Part shown: one piece after another, positions 28,962-39,891 of the stretch
Numbering within the stretch: position 1 is the stretch's first letter
Layout of the letters: each line of letters starts with the position of its first letter
Assembly: GCF_900102425.1 (NCBI RefSeq)
Contig: NZ_FNBT01000009.1
Span: 62,001-126,000, forward strand
Reading direction: 5' to 3'
Length of the DNA: 64,000 bases
Origin: Blastococcus aurantiacus
Lineage (GTDB): Bacteria > Actinomycetota > Actinomycetes > Mycobacteriales > Geodermatophilaceae
Notes under the pieces: model-generated
What the model was told of the DNA's origin: nothing
What the model saw: only the letters and a program-made list of their open reading frames with translations
Databases searched by the model: none
Position numbers and translations under genes: made by a program

Positions 28962-30850
28962 CGGGGCGGTCCGCCGGCCGCGGTGAGCGGGCGGGTGGCG
29001 CCGGGTGGTGCGGACGACGCGCGGGCCGGTGCCGGGGACGTCGGTGCCGGCGACGTCGGGGCCGGTCGGCGCGCCTCGGCGGCCAGCGCGTCGATGCGCT
29101 CGAGCCGCTGGCGCAGCGTCCGCAGGCGGGCGGCGTGCTCGCCGGCCGCCTCCTTGGTCGTCCGCTGGGCCACCCGCACGGCGTCGGTCAGCGACTGCGT
29201 CATCTCCTCGACGGTGTCGCCGAGGAGGTCCCGCAGCGTCCGCTGGACCACGCGCAGCCGGTCCTTGAGGTGCTTGCCCACCTGGAAGACGACCTCGTCC
29301 ACGTGCCGCCGGACGACCGACTTCGCCTCCGCCTGCCGGCGCTGGAGGCGCTGCGCCTTGTCGTCGTTGTAGGCCTTGCGCCCGAGCAGCACGCCGGCCG
29401 CGAGGGAGATCGGGTTGATCAGGGCCATGCCGGCGAGGCTCGTGGCCAGCCCGGTCATGAGCACGCCGGTGTAGGAGCCGCGTACGCCGATGAGGAACCG
29501 CTCCCGCAGCCGCAGGTAGCCGTCGTCGATCTCCGGCAGGTCGACGACGGCGGCCAGCACGTCGGTCGCCTCGCCGATGGCCAGCTCCGGCAGCGCCGCC
29601 CCGCCGTCGCGGGCGAACTGCTCGACCACCTGGTCGGCCAGGTACCGGGAGCGCTGCTCGGCCCACACGAAGCTGTCGGCGACGGCTATCTCGATGCGCT
29701 GCTGCAGCCAGCTGCTGAACTCGGGCCAGAGCGCGCCCGGATCGTCCGCGTCGATGGCCTCCTCGGCCTCCCGGGTGACGACGCGGGACCGGTCGCGCAG
29801 GTCGTAGTCGATGTCGGCCATCAGGTCGGTCACGCCGTCGCCCAGGATCTGCTGCCACCTGGAGGAGCGACGACGCAGCTGGTCCACCGACGCCCGCGCC
29901 GACTCCAGGTCCTGGACCAGCGCGTCCTGCGATGCGGGGTCCTCCAGGCCGGCGAGCTCGGTGCGCGTGGCCAGCCGCAGGTGCTGGGTGACCGTGGCGA
30001 CGTCGTGCGCCAGCGAGCGCCGGGCCAGGGCCTCCGCGCGGGCGACGACCTGCTCGCGCAGGTGCTGGACGAGTGCCCCCAGCCCCGACTCCTCGCGCAG
30101 CTCGGCGTCCCCCTGCTGGGCGGCCAGGAGCGCGAGGGCGGAGGACACGGGGAACACCGGCGCCTCGACTCCGCGGTCGGCCAGGTGCCGCCGGTCGAGC
30201 TCGGCCACGGTCCGCCACCCCGGCGCGACGTCGGTCTTGGTGATCGCGAGGAGGACGGTGGGGCACAGCGCGGCGGCCTGCTCCAGGAACGCCATCTCCG
30301 GCGCGGTGAACTCCTGCGTCGCGTCGGTGACGACCAGGACGGCGTCGGCCCCGGGCACGAGGTCCAGCGCGGACAGCGAGGGGACGGCGCCGATGCCGCC
30401 CGGACCCGGGGTGTCGACCAGCTCGAGCCCGCCGTCGAGCACCCGCCGGGGCAGGGTGACCTCGATGCGCAGCGGCCGGTGCTCGTCGTCGGGGTCCGGC
30501 GGCCGGGAGGCCAGGGAGGACAGCGGCACCCGTTCCCGTCGGACAGCCTCTCCCGTGCCCGGCGCGCCGTCGACGGCGTGGACCAGCTCCGCTCGTGGCT
30601 CGGTGCCGCCCGCGACCACGGTGGGGACGACCGTGGTGACGTCCTCGCCCACCGCGCACACCGGCGCGCCCACCAGGCCGTTGACCAGCGAGCTCTTGCC
30701 CTTCTTCGGCTCGCCGACCACGAGGACCCGCACGCTCGGGCGCTCCACCCGCCGGCGCACCTCGTCCAGCCGGCGCTGCAGGTCCGGCCGGTCGCACTCC
30801 GCGGCCAGCGCGGCGGCGCGGTCGATCAGCTCGGTCTTCGGCACGGCCAT
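28958..30850 (-). CDS. iniA: dynamin-like GTPase, IniA-like
   Basis: A 630-residue protein (mycobacterial IniA is about 640). GTPase motifs: P-loop GEPKKGKS at 46-53, G3 VDTPGPGG and G4 TKTD. Helical bundle sequence follows, with a hydrophobic hairpin (MTGLATSLAGMALINPISLAAGVLL) that should insert in the membrane, and a long charged coiled-coil-like C-terminus. Bacterial dynamins of this type mediate GTP-driven membrane fusion or fission under envelope stress. ATG 30850 has GAGGAGGG upstream. It lies 108 nt behind the iniB-like gene, with a strong hairpin between, and overlaps the iniC-like gene by 4 nt. Confidence 0.88.
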   Translation of the reverse strand: MAVPKTELIDRAAALAAECDRPDLQRRLDEVRRRVERPSVRVLVVGEPKKGKSSLVNGLVGAPVCAVGEDVTTVVPTVVAGGTEPRAELVHAVDGAPGTGEAVRRERVPLSSLASRPPDPDDEHRPLRIEVTLPRRVLDGGLELVDTPGPGGIGAVPSLSALDLVPGADAVLVVTDATQEFTAPEMAFLEQAAALCPTVLLAITKTDVAPGWRTVAELDRRHLADRGVEAPVFPVSSALALLAAQQGDAELREESGLGALVQHLREQVVARAEALARRSLAHDVATVTQHLRLATRTELAGLEDPASQDALVQDLESARASVDQLRRRSSRWQQILGDGVTDLMADIDYDLRDRSRVVTREAEEAIDADDPGALWPEFSSWLQQRIEIAVADSFVWAEQRSRYLADQVVEQFARDGGAALPELAIGEATDVLAAVVDLPEIDDGYLRLRERFLIGVRGSYTGVLMTGLATSLAGMALINPISLAAGVLLGRKAYNDDKAQRLQRRQAEAKSVVRRHVDEVVFQVGKHLKDRLRVVQRTLRDLLGDTVEEMTQSLTDAVRVAQRTTKEAAGEHAARLRTLRQRLERIDALAAEARRPAPTSPAPTSPAPARASSAPPGATRPLTAAGGPPR

Positions 30851-30909
30851 GTGCCCTCCTCGGGAGGTCCTCCCCCGGTCTACCACCGGGTCCGCACGGG
30901 GAACAGGGT

Positions 30910-30947
30910 CCGACCCCGGTCCCGGCGGCAGCCGGGACCGGGGTCGG
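30910..30947 (-). terminator. 17-bp perfect hairpin between iniB-like and iniA-like genes
   Basis: Arms 30910-30926 and 30931-30947 are exact reverse complements with a 4-nt loop (GGCA). The hairpin starts 11 nt after the iniB-like stop and there is no T tract. It is the strongest stem I found in the window. A partial terminator or RNA-processing stabiliser that lets iniB be made in excess of the two GTPases is likely. Confidence 0.65.
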
Positions 30948-30958
30948 TGCAGGGGGGA

Positions 30959-32200
30959 TCAGGCGGCGGGTGCCGCGTCGAGGGCCACCGGCACGTCGAC
31001 GTCGATGAGATCGGGGTCGAAGTTGTTGACGAGCCCGTCCTGGTCGTTGACGTCGTTGTCCTCGTTGTTGCTGAGGACGTCGTTGTGGCTCAGCACGTCG
31101 TTGTTGCTGAGCACGTCGTCGTCGGAGGCGTCCACGTCGTCACCGACGTTGACCAGGCCGTCCTGGTCGATGCCGTCGTCGTCGGAGGCGTCCAGGTCGC
31201 CGCCGGCGTTGCCGTTGACCAGGCCGTGCTGGTCGACGTCCTGACCGTCGTCGTCCGAGGCGTCGAAGTTGCCGTCGCCGTTGGCGTTGACCAGACCGTC
31301 CTGGTCGACGCCGTCGTTGTCGATGACGTTGACGAGACCGTCCTGGTCGACGCCGTCGTCGTCGGAGGCGTCGAAGTTGCCGTCGCCGACGGTGTTGACC
31401 AGGCCGACCTGGTTCACCTCGGACCCGTCGTTGTCCTGGTTGTGGCTGCCGATGTTCAGGGTGTCGTTGTCCTGGTTGTTGCTGCCGATGTTCAGGGTGT
31501 CGTTGTCCTCGTTGCCGATGACGTTCCCGCTGTTGATCGTGTTGCCGCTGTTGATGTTCAGCGTGTCGTCGTCGGAGTCCCCGGTGTGGATGGTGCTGTC
31601 CTCGATGTCGTCGCCCGCAGCGACGGAACCGCCGCCGGCCACGACGTTGTCGTCGCCGGTGACGACCTGGGATCCGGCCCCCGCCCAGATCGCGTTCTCG
31701 ATGTCGACGTCGACGTCGGTGTGCGAGTAGTTGTTCTCGACGTACCGGACGTTGTGGATGACCGCGGCGTCCTGACCGTGCCCGGCGTAGTCGTGGCCCC
31801 GGTGCCCGCCGTGGTCCTTGTCGTGACCGCCGTGGTCGTCGTCGTCGCAGTGGTCCTTGTACTCGACGTCGCAGTCGTCGTCGTCGTGCCAGACCTTGTG
31901 CCAGTGGCCGTCGTCCTTGTCGCAGTCCTCGTCCTTCACGGGCTTGTGCCCGCCGTGGTGCCCGCCGTGGCCCTTGTCGTCGTGGTCGCCGTCGTCCCGG
32001 TGGCCGCCGTAGCGGCCGTGGGCGGCCGGCGACGAGTCGGCCATGACGGGCATGAGGGCGTGGACGGTGGCCGGGTCCACGTCGGGGAACCCGGCCGCGG
32101 CCAGCGCGGCCTCGGGGTCCTCCTCGAAGGCCTTGGCCGCCTCCTCGTCGCCGAACAGCCCGAGGATGAAGTCGAGCAGGGTGCTCGCCACAGTGGTCAT
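30959..32200 (-). CDS. iniB: IniB-like protein: IniB N-terminal domain, His/Asp-rich segment, Asp/Asn repeats
   Basis: A 413-residue acidic protein. Residues 1-55 (TLLDFILGLFGDEEAAKAF... DPEAALAAAGF) match the short helical IniB N-terminal domain, which opens many actinobacterial proteins next to dynamin genes. Residues 61-142 are extremely His/Asp/Gly-rich with three Cys (93, 110, 118), suggesting metal binding. Residues 205-390 are tandem Asp/Asn repeats, with units such as DNDTLNIGS, VDQDGLVN and DASDDDG, then VLSNND. No signal peptide or sorting motif is seen. ATG 32200 has GGGAGAAC upstream. In mycobacteria IniB's Gly-rich tail differs, so only the N-terminal domain and synteny support the name. 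Confidence 0.82.
   Translation of the reverse strand: MTTVASTLLDFILGLFGDEEAAKAFEEDPEAALAAAGFPDVDPATVHALMPVMADSSPAAHGRYGGHRDDGDHDDKGHGGHHGGHKPVKDEDCDKDDGHWHKVWHDDDDCDVEYKDHCDDDDHGGHDKDHGGHRGHDYAGHGQDAAVIHNVRYVENNYSHTDVDVDIENAIWAGAGSQVVTGDDNVVAGGGSVAAGDDIEDSTIHTGDSDDDTLNINSGNTINSGNVIGNEDNDTLNIGSNNQDNDTLNIGSHNQDNDGSEVNQVGLVNTVGDGNFDASDDDGVDQDGLVNVIDNDGVDQDGLVNANGDGNFDASDDDGQDVDQHGLVNGNAGGDLDASDDDGIDQDGLVNVGDDVDASDDDVLSNNDVLSHNDVLSNNEDNDVNDQDGLVNNFDPDLIDVDVPVALDAAPAA
31031..31588 (-). repeat. short tandem repeats encoding Asp/Asn-rich units in the iniB-like gene
   Basis: Coding repeats with units VDQDGLVN (five or more variants), DASDDDG (four), DNDTLNIG (two) and VLSNND/VLSHND (three). GTCGTC- and GTTGTC-type triplet repetition is visible on the plus strand. 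Copy number may vary between strains. Confidence 0.8.
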
Positions 32201-32487
32201 GTCGTTCTCCCGATGATCGAGCCGTCCGCCGTCGGCCGGCTGGCGGACGCAGTCAAGGACCGGTCGGGGCCGGGGCCCATCGGGGGACGGTCCGGTGTCT
32301 GTCACCCGACGTTGGGGGATTCGCGGTCACCGACCGTTAGGGGCACCCGGGGTGTTGCCTCTTCCTCGGGCCGTACGGACGAATACATCCGATGGCCCTG
32401 TCGCAGGTCACGATTCGGCCGCTAATTTCCGGCCGGAGCAGAACCGCCACCAGGCCGGCCGGGGGGACGGCACAGCCAGGGGGACAG
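32201..32487. promoter_or_regulatory. 287-bp divergent promoter region between iniB-like and Hsp70-like genes
   Basis: The two halves of the module diverge from this gap, so control sites for both should be here. I see a G/C stem (GTCCGCC / GGCGGAC, about 32225-32250) in the 5' leader of iniB and a less GC-rich patch (GGACGAATACATCCG, about 32379-32393) that could hold a promoter for the plus strand. No operator can be assigned by eye. Confidence 0.45.
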
Positions 32488-34331
<1,844 letters not shown>

Positions 34332-34335
<4 letters not shown>

Positions 34336-36893
34336 TCACCGACCTGCCCGCCTCGCGCAGCCAGGCGCCCGAGCGCGGGGCGCGCACCCGCCGACCGCCG
34401 GCGTCCGGGAGCCCCCACGGGCACGTGGTCGTCGAGGGCCCGGGCGGCACCGGGAAGTCGCTGGTGCTGGACCGGATGGCCGACGACTTCCGGTCCGCGG
34501 GCACGACGGTCCTCGACGTGGCGGTCCTGGACCTGGCGGGGGACCCCGCACCGGAGGCGGCTCCGGGGCCGTCCGCGGTGGTGGTGGACGACGCGCAGTG
34601 GCTGTCCACGGCGGCTCTCGACCGGCTCCGGCGGCTGGTGGACGAGGGCAGCTCCCAGGTGGCCCTGGGCCTCCGGCCGTGGCCGCGCCCCGACGCGCTG
34701 ACCGGGCTGGTGCACGCCCTGGGCGGCGAGCGGCTCGTGCTGGGCCACCTCGACCGGGGAACCGTCCAGCGATGGGCGCAGGAGAGGTTCGGTGGGGCGT
34801 TGCCCCCGGCGCTGCTGGAGGCCGTCGTCACCGCGACCGGTGGGCTCCCCGCGCTGGTCGAGCCGCTGCTCCGGTCGCTGGCGCACGCCCGTCCGGACGC
34901 GTTCCCCGACGGTCGGCTGCCCGTCCCCGACGACGTCCTCGACGTCGTCCGCGCCTCCCTGGGCACGCTCGACGCGGGCACCCGGGCGATGATGCTGGCG
35001 CTGTCGGCCGGCGCTCCGCTCGAGACCGACGTGCTGGCGGCGGCGCTCGCGGTCCCGCCGCACGTGATCGGCGAGCTGCTGGCCGAGGCACGGTCGAGCG
35101 GGCTGGTGCTCGGCAGCGGCGCGGTCGTGCCGCTCGCCGCCCGGGTGCTCCGGGAGACGTCGCCGCCCGAGCTCGTCCACGACGTCCTCCGCCGGTCGCT
35201 CGACGTGCTGGTCCGGCGTGGGGACCAGCCCGTGGGCCTCGCGCGGCGGCTGGCGGCGGACCGGGTCCGCGACACGGCGGCGGCCCGGCTGCTGGAGCGG
35301 CAGGCCGACATCGCGCTCCGCTCCGACCCCGCCACGGCACGTGGGCTGCTCGACGCGGCGGTCGCCTGCGGGTCCCCGGGTGCCGTGGTCGGGGCGCGTC
35401 GGGCGCAGGCGGCTGCGCTGTCGGGCGAGTTCGACGCCGCCCTGCGGTGGGCCGACGCCGTGCTCTGCGACGACGAGGCCCTCGACCGTCCGCGGGCGGC
35501 GGGCGTCGCCGCCACGGTGCTGGCCCACCGCGGGCTGCCGTCCCACAGCGCTCGGCTCTACCGGCTCGCCGGGTCCGAGCGGACCGGGGCGGTGGCGCTC
35601 TCCCTGGTCAGCACGGGCTCGGCCAACGAGGCCCGGGCGGTGATGGCGGGCCCGGGCCATGCCGCGGAGGTGCCGAGTCTCCTGGCCGGCTGCGAGGAGC
35701 TGATGGCGCGCGGCGTGCTGCAGTCGCTCGGCGCCGGGGAGCACGCGGGCGGCGACATCAGCGCGGCCCTGTCGACGCTGTCCCGCGCCGCCGCCATGCT
35801 CGAGCCGCTCGGTCGCAGCGCGCTGCTCCAGGAGACGCCGTCGGCCCTCGCGGCGCTGGTGGCGATGCACTGCGGGGAGCTGGGGGTGGCCGAGTCCGTG
35901 CTCGACCGGGCCGTCGCCGCCGACACCGGCGGAGCGCCCAACCGCGCACGGCACCTCCTGCTGCTGGCGTGGGCGGCCATGCTGCGCGGACGACTCGACC
36001 GCGCGCGGGAGCACCTGCTGCGGGCGCAGGACCCCGAGCACGCGCTGGAGCCACGCGACGAGCTGTACCTGCAGGCACTCGACGTCGGGCTGGCCCGCCG
36101 GAGCGGCGATGCGCCCGGCCTGGCCGCGGCCTGGGCCCGCGCCCGCGAGGCCCTGCTGCGGTACCCGGTCGACCTGTTCAGCCTGCTCCCGCTCGGTGAG
36201 CTCATGATCGCCGGTGCGCGGCTGGGCGAGAGCGACCGGATCGCGCCCAACGTGGCCGACGCGCAGGCCCTGCTCGAGCGGCTGGGCTCCCCCGAGCTCT
36301 GGGCCACGCCGCTGCACTGGAGCGGCGCGCAGGCCGCGATCCTGCTCGACGACCCCGCAGCGCTGCGACCGCACGCCGCGGCGCTCGAGGCTGCGGCCAG
36401 AACGAGCCCCTACGCGGCGAACCTGGCCCGGGCCGGGCGGTGCTGGCTGCAGGTGCTCACCGGCGAGATCGTCGCGGGCGTCGTGGAGTCCACGGCGCAC
36501 GACCTCGCCGCGGTGGGGCTCGCCTGGGACGGGTCGCGGCTGGCCGGGCAGGCGGCTGCCCGCACGGTCGACCCGCGGGCGCGGACGACGCTGCTGTCCT
36601 GCGCCCGGGCGCTCGCGGAGGCCCACGACCTGGGCGCGAGGACGGCGGCCACCGGGCCGGGCTCCGGGCGGCCGGGGTCCACCCCTCCGCCGGCCGGCCG
36701 GCTCAGCGACCGGGAGCGGGAGGTGGCCGAACTCGTCGTGGCCGGTCAGACCTACCGCGAGATCGGCAGCCGGCTGTTCATCTCGGCCAAGACCGTCGAG
36801 CACCACGTCTCGCGGATCCGGCAGCGGCTGGGCGCCAGCAACCGCTCCGACCTGCTGGCGCGGCTCCGCCTCGAGATCGCGCAGAGCGGCTGA
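34332..36893 (+). CDS. AAA-ATPase LuxR-family regulator, IniR-like
   Basis: An 853-residue large LuxR (LAL/MalT-like) regulator. Walker A GPGGTGKS at 36-43, Walker B-like SAVVVDDAQW at 81-90, a long helical TPR-like middle, and a C-terminal LuxR helix-turn-helix (about 787-853: LSDREREVAELVVAGQTYREIG, SAKTVEHHVSRIRQRLG). Start GTG 34332 overlaps the Hsp70-like stop by 4 nt. In M. tuberculosis a regulator of this size and design (IniR, Rv0339c) lies beside iniBAC and controls it. Synteny here makes control of the divergent iniB-like operon very plausible but unproven. Confidence 0.88.
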
Positions 36894-36910
36894 GCTCCGC
36901 AGGCGTGCGG

Positions 36911-36928
36911 CACCCCGACGGCGGGGTG
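36911..36928. terminator. 7-bp hairpin between convergent genes
   Basis: CACCCCG (36911-36917) and CGGGGTG (36922-36928) form a stem with a 4-nt loop, in the 41-nt gap between the LuxR regulator and the convergent CxxC protein gene. It can serve both directions. Confidence 0.5.
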
Positions 36929-36934
36929 AGCCGG

Positions 36935-37153
36935 TCAGCCCGCCAGGGCCGCGCAGGCCGGGCAGACGTCCGTGCCGGTCCGCGGCCACGAGTCGTCGGG
37001 GGAGACGCGGGCCAGGGAGCCGCAGACGGTGAGCTCGCAGGCGCCGTCGATCTCGGCGGCGGGCCGGTGCAGCTCGACGGCGTGCCAGAGCGCGGCGGTC
37101 GAGCCGTGGGCGCGGCTGAGGGCCGGGGCGTGCACGGTGGTCTGCAGCATCAT
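36935..37153 (-). CDS. small cysteine-containing protein (C-terminal CPAC)
   Basis: A 72-residue protein if it starts at ATG 37153 (MMLQTTVHAPALSRAHG); upstream in-frame starts exist at 37189 and 37231. It contains two well-spaced single Cys (GACELTVCGSL) and CPAC at the C-terminus, giving four Cys able to bind one zinc ion. It resembles small actinobacterial proteins with an HRPxxE...C.LTVCG...CP.C pattern whose function is unknown. Absence of a clear ribosome site leaves the start uncertain. Confidence 0.6.
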   Translation of the reverse strand: MMLQTTVHAPALSRAHGSTAALWHAVELHRPAAEIDGACELTVCGSLARVSPDDSWPRTGTDVCPACAALAG

Positions 37154-37269
37154 GGGGACGACGTCGGCAACCGGGTCGACCGGCGTGACGGCGCGGGCCG
37201 CCGTCCTCCCCCGGAAGGGTGGGGCGGCCACCGGGCGCGGGGCGACGGCAGCCGGTGCAGGATGCGGGC

Positions 37270-37908
37270 ATGGAGCTGACCAAGTACGGCCACGCCTGCG
37301 TCGTCGTGAGCGACGGCGCGCAGCGGCTGGTGATCGATCCGGGGGCCTTCACCGACGCCGCGGCCCTCGAGGGGGCGTCGGCCGTCCTCGTCACCCACGA
37401 GCACCCCGACCACTTCGTCCCCGACCGGCTGCGGGCTGCGCTGGACGCGGACCCGGCCCTGGAGGTGTGGACGAACGCGTCGGTGGCCGGCCAGCTCGAC
37501 GGGCCGGCCGGGCGGGTGCACGTCGTGGGTCACGGCGACGCGGTCACGGTGGCCGGCGTGGAGGTGCAGGTGCACGGCGAGCTGCACGCGGAGATCCACC
37601 CGGAGATCCCGCGGATCACCAACATCGGGTTCCTGGTGGGCGGTCAGGTCTTCCACCCCGGCGACGCGCTCACCGTGCCCGACGAGCCGGTGGCGACGCT
37701 GCTGGTGCCGATGCACGCGCCGTGGTCCCGCACCGCCGACCTGATCGACTACGTGCGGGCGGTGCACGCCGACCAGGCGTTCGCCGTGCACGACGGGGCG
37801 CTGAACGACATCGGCCTCGGCATGGTCACCGGGCTGCTCGGCGAACGGGGGCCGGGTACGCCCACGCCGTTCAGCCGGCTGGCCCCGGGAGACACGGTCG
37901 AGCTCTGA
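37270..37908 (+). CDS. MBL-fold metallo-hydrolase (UlaG/YtkL-like)
   Basis: A 212-residue metallo-beta-lactamase-fold hydrolase. It begins MELTKYGHACVVV, typical of the UlaG-like group; the metal motif is VTHEHPDHF (HxHxDH form), with later metal ligands in GFLVGGQVFHPGDAL and the C-terminal FAVHDGALND. The substrate is unknown. ATG 37270 is in a context with no strong ribosome site. Genes on both sides are on the opposite strand, so it is probably transcribed alone. Confidence 0.87.
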   Translation: MELTKYGHACVVVSDGAQRLVIDPGAFTDAAALEGASAVLVTHEHPDHFVPDRLRAALDADPALEVWTNASVAGQLDGPAGRVHVVGHGDAVTVAGVEVQVHGELHAEIHPEIPRITNIGFLVGGQVFHPGDALTVPDEPVATLLVPMHAPWSRTADLIDYVRAVHADQAFAVHDGALNDIGLGMVTGLLGERGPGTPTPFSRLAPGDTVEL

Positions 37909-37935
37909 GCCCGGCCGCGTCCCCCGGGTGGGACG

Positions 37936-38202
37936 TCAGCGGACGGCGCCGCGCTTCGAGCGACCCGCGATGCCCTCGGCGACGCCGATCAGCAGCACGG
38001 CGGCGATGACGGCGAGCACGAAGCCCACGACGTTCAGCTCCCAGATGTCGCCCTTGTTGAACGCCTGGGCGATGAGCCCGCCGATGATCGAACCGACGAG
38101 GCCCAGCGCGAGGGTGGCCAGGATCCCGAGGTTCTGCCGGCCCGGCACGATGAGGCGGGCCAGGGCGCCGATGATGAGCCCGGCGACGAGAAAGCCGATC
38201 AC
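37936..38202 (-). CDS. GlsB/YeaQ/YmgE family membrane protein
   Basis: An 88-residue protein with three hydrophobic helices and the family pattern LIIGALARLIVPGRQNLG... LGLVGSIIGGLIA. GTG 38202 has AGAAGGAGAAC upstream. These small, stress-associated membrane proteins of unknown mechanism often occur in multiple copies; a second copy lies just upstream on the same strand. Confidence 0.88.
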   Translation of the reverse strand: MIGFLVAGLIIGALARLIVPGRQNLGILATLALGLVGSIIGGLIAQAFNKGDIWELNVVGFVLAVIAAVLLIGVAEGIAGRSKRGAVR

Positions 38203-38300
38203 TGAGGTTCTCCTTCTGTTCGTTCTGTTCTGTTCGGGGGACGCCTGGACTGGCGTCGACCCGGCCGCTCGGACGAGCGGGCCGGGACGGTGACGAGGCC

Positions 38301-38332
38301 CCGGGGGCACGGTCGTCGGACCGTGCCCCCGG
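38301..38332 (-). terminator. 14-bp perfect hairpin between the two YeaQ-type genes
   Basis: Arms 38301-38314 and 38319-38332 are exact reverse complements with loop GTCG, starting 9 nt after the stop of the upstream minus-strand gene. A terminator is likely, so the two YeaQ-type genes are probably separate units or differ in expression. Confidence 0.6.
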
Positions 38333-38341
38333 AGCGCGACG

Positions 38342-38614
38342 TCAGCGGACGGAGCGGTTGCTGCGACCGGTGAGGGTGGAGGCGGCGATGACCAGCACCG
38401 CAGCCACGGCGATCGAGATGATCCAGCGCAGCCAGTCGATGCCGTCGGTCTTGTCCACGCCCAGCGCGCCTGCGACGTAGTAGCCGATCAGCACACCGCC
38501 GATGCCGCACAGCACCGTCAGCCAGATCGGGATGTTGTCCTTGTCGCCGGGGGCGACGAACTTGCCCAGCAGGCCGATGATGATGCCCGCGACGATGAGA
38601 CCGATGATCTCCAT
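38342..38614 (-). CDS. GlsB/YeaQ/YmgE family membrane protein (paralogue)
   Basis: A 90-residue three-helix membrane protein starting MEIIGLIVAGIIIGLLGKFVAPGDKDN, the family's first helix and basic loop, then WLTVLCGIGGVLIGYYVAG. A longer extramembrane loop (GALGVDKTDGIDWLRW) distinguishes it from its neighbour. ATG 38614 has CGGAGGAG 6 nt upstream. Family members are linked to general stress response. Confidence 0.88.
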   Translation of the reverse strand: MEIIGLIVAGIIIGLLGKFVAPGDKDNIPIWLTVLCGIGGVLIGYYVAGALGVDKTDGIDWLRWIISIAVAAVLVIAASTLTGRSNRSVR

Positions 38615-38775
38615 GGATGACTCCTCCGTTAGGGCCGACGAACGCGCCCGTCCCCGGCACGGTGCCGGGTACGCCGTCGGTGCACGGAGGAGCTGGTACC
38701 CCCGGAGAAGATCATCGAAGCGCCGTTCGCCCGATCGGGGACCCATTCGTGATCACGGCCGGGCAGCCGGGGCGC

Positions 38776-39228
38776 TCAGCCTCCGCGGACCAGGGCCACG
38801 TGGGCGGGCACCTTGTCCAGCTCGGACTCCACCGTCTGCGCGACCATGGGGCGCGCCGCCCGGCCGTGCACGAGCCGTGCCAGCCGGCCCTTCGCCCGCG
38901 TCTCGTGCGTGATCGTCAGCGTCACCTGCGTGCCACCGGCGGGGGTGTCGGCCAGCTCGATCCGCGTCGTCCAGGTCTCCGGCGTGAGCTCCAGCGACGT
39001 GACGACGACGCGCCCAGGCACCCACTCGACGATCCGCCCCCGCGGAGCCCCCTCCGGCGGCTCCCCCTCGGGCCGGCCGGGCACCGCCACGAAGGTGGTC
39101 CGCCGGCCCGAGCCCGTGACGACGTAGGAGACGTCGCAGACCGGGCAGTAGGGGGCGAGCACGGCCAGCGCACGCCAGACGTCGTCCCGCCGCTCGGGCA
39201 GCTCGCGGGTGCCGGTCACCGAGCTCAC
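38776..39228 (-). CDS. SRPBCC family protein
   Basis: A 150-residue helix-grip protein. RELPERRDDVWRALAVLAPYCPVCDVSYVV opens the fold; the later strands GRIVEWVPGRVVVTSLELTP and GTQVTLTITHETRAKGRLARL fit a START-like cavity, and a CPVC motif near residue 28 is unusual for the family. The start, GTG 39228, is chosen because upstream codons are Arg/Ser-rich. It is divergent from the TetR gene with 79 nt between, so the TetR protein may repress it. Confidence 0.75.
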   Translation of the reverse strand: MSSVTGTRELPERRDDVWRALAVLAPYCPVCDVSYVVTGSGRRTTFVAVPGRPEGEPPEGAPRGRIVEWVPGRVVVTSLELTPETWTTRIELADTPAGGTQVTLTITHETRAKGRLARLVHGRAARPMVAQTVESELDKVPAHVALVRGG

Positions 39229-39307
39229 GACCCGAACGTACCCGCTGCTCAGCGGCCTTCCGGAGCGGCGAGTGGCCGAAACGGGGGTGTGGCCGCACCA
39301 TCTCCGC

Positions 39308-39883
39308 GTGACCGAGACGCCGGACTGGCGAACCCGCCGGTGGGAGGCCACCCACCGGCGCCTCTTCGCGACCGCTCTGGCCCTGTTCGAGGACTTCGGC
39401 TACGAGCGGGTGAGCGTCAACCAGATCGCGAAACGGGCCGACGTCTCGGTGCCGACCTTCTACGCGCACTACCCGAGCAAGGAACACCTGATCATGGCGC
39501 TGCCCACCGCCGAGATGGTGGGCGCGCTGCTCGCCAGCCAGCCGGCCGAGCTGCCGATGGGCGAACGCATCCGCCGGGCCCTGCCCGTGTTCCTGGCGGA
39601 GATGCCGCCCGACGAGCAGGAGGCGATGCGCGCCCGCTGGCGGATCATCGCCGCGACGCCGACGCTGCGCACGCGGGCGGCGGAGTTCGAGCGCAGGACC
39701 GCCGGCATGTTCCTGGACAGCCTGGCGTCGTCCTCCGGCAAGGCGCCCGGGCCGGTGGAGGTCGTCCAGACCGGGGCCGCGCTGGTCGCGTACACCACGG
39801 GCCTGCTGAACTGGGCCGACAGCAACGGCGAGCTGGAGCTGGTGGAAGCCGTCGACCGGGCCTTCCGCGCCCTCTCCGACTGA
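39308..39883 (+). CDS. TetR/AcrR-family transcriptional regulator
   Basis: A 191-residue repressor-type protein. The N-terminal helix-turn-helix reads ATALALFEDFGYERVSVNQIAKRADVSVPTFYAHYPSKEHL at about 20-62, classical for TetR. The C-terminal helical ligand domain is not assignable. GTG 39308. Its divergent neighbour (SRPBCC protein) is the first candidate target. Confidence 0.92.
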   Translation: MTETPDWRTRRWEATHRRLFATALALFEDFGYERVSVNQIAKRADVSVPTFYAHYPSKEHLIMALPTAEMVGALLASQPAELPMGERIRRALPVFLAEMPPDEQEAMRARWRIIAATPTLRTRAAEFERRTAGMFLDSLASSSGKAPGPVEVVQTGAALVAYTTGLLNWADSNGELELVEAVDRAFRALSD

Positions 39884-39891
39884 CGCCCTGC

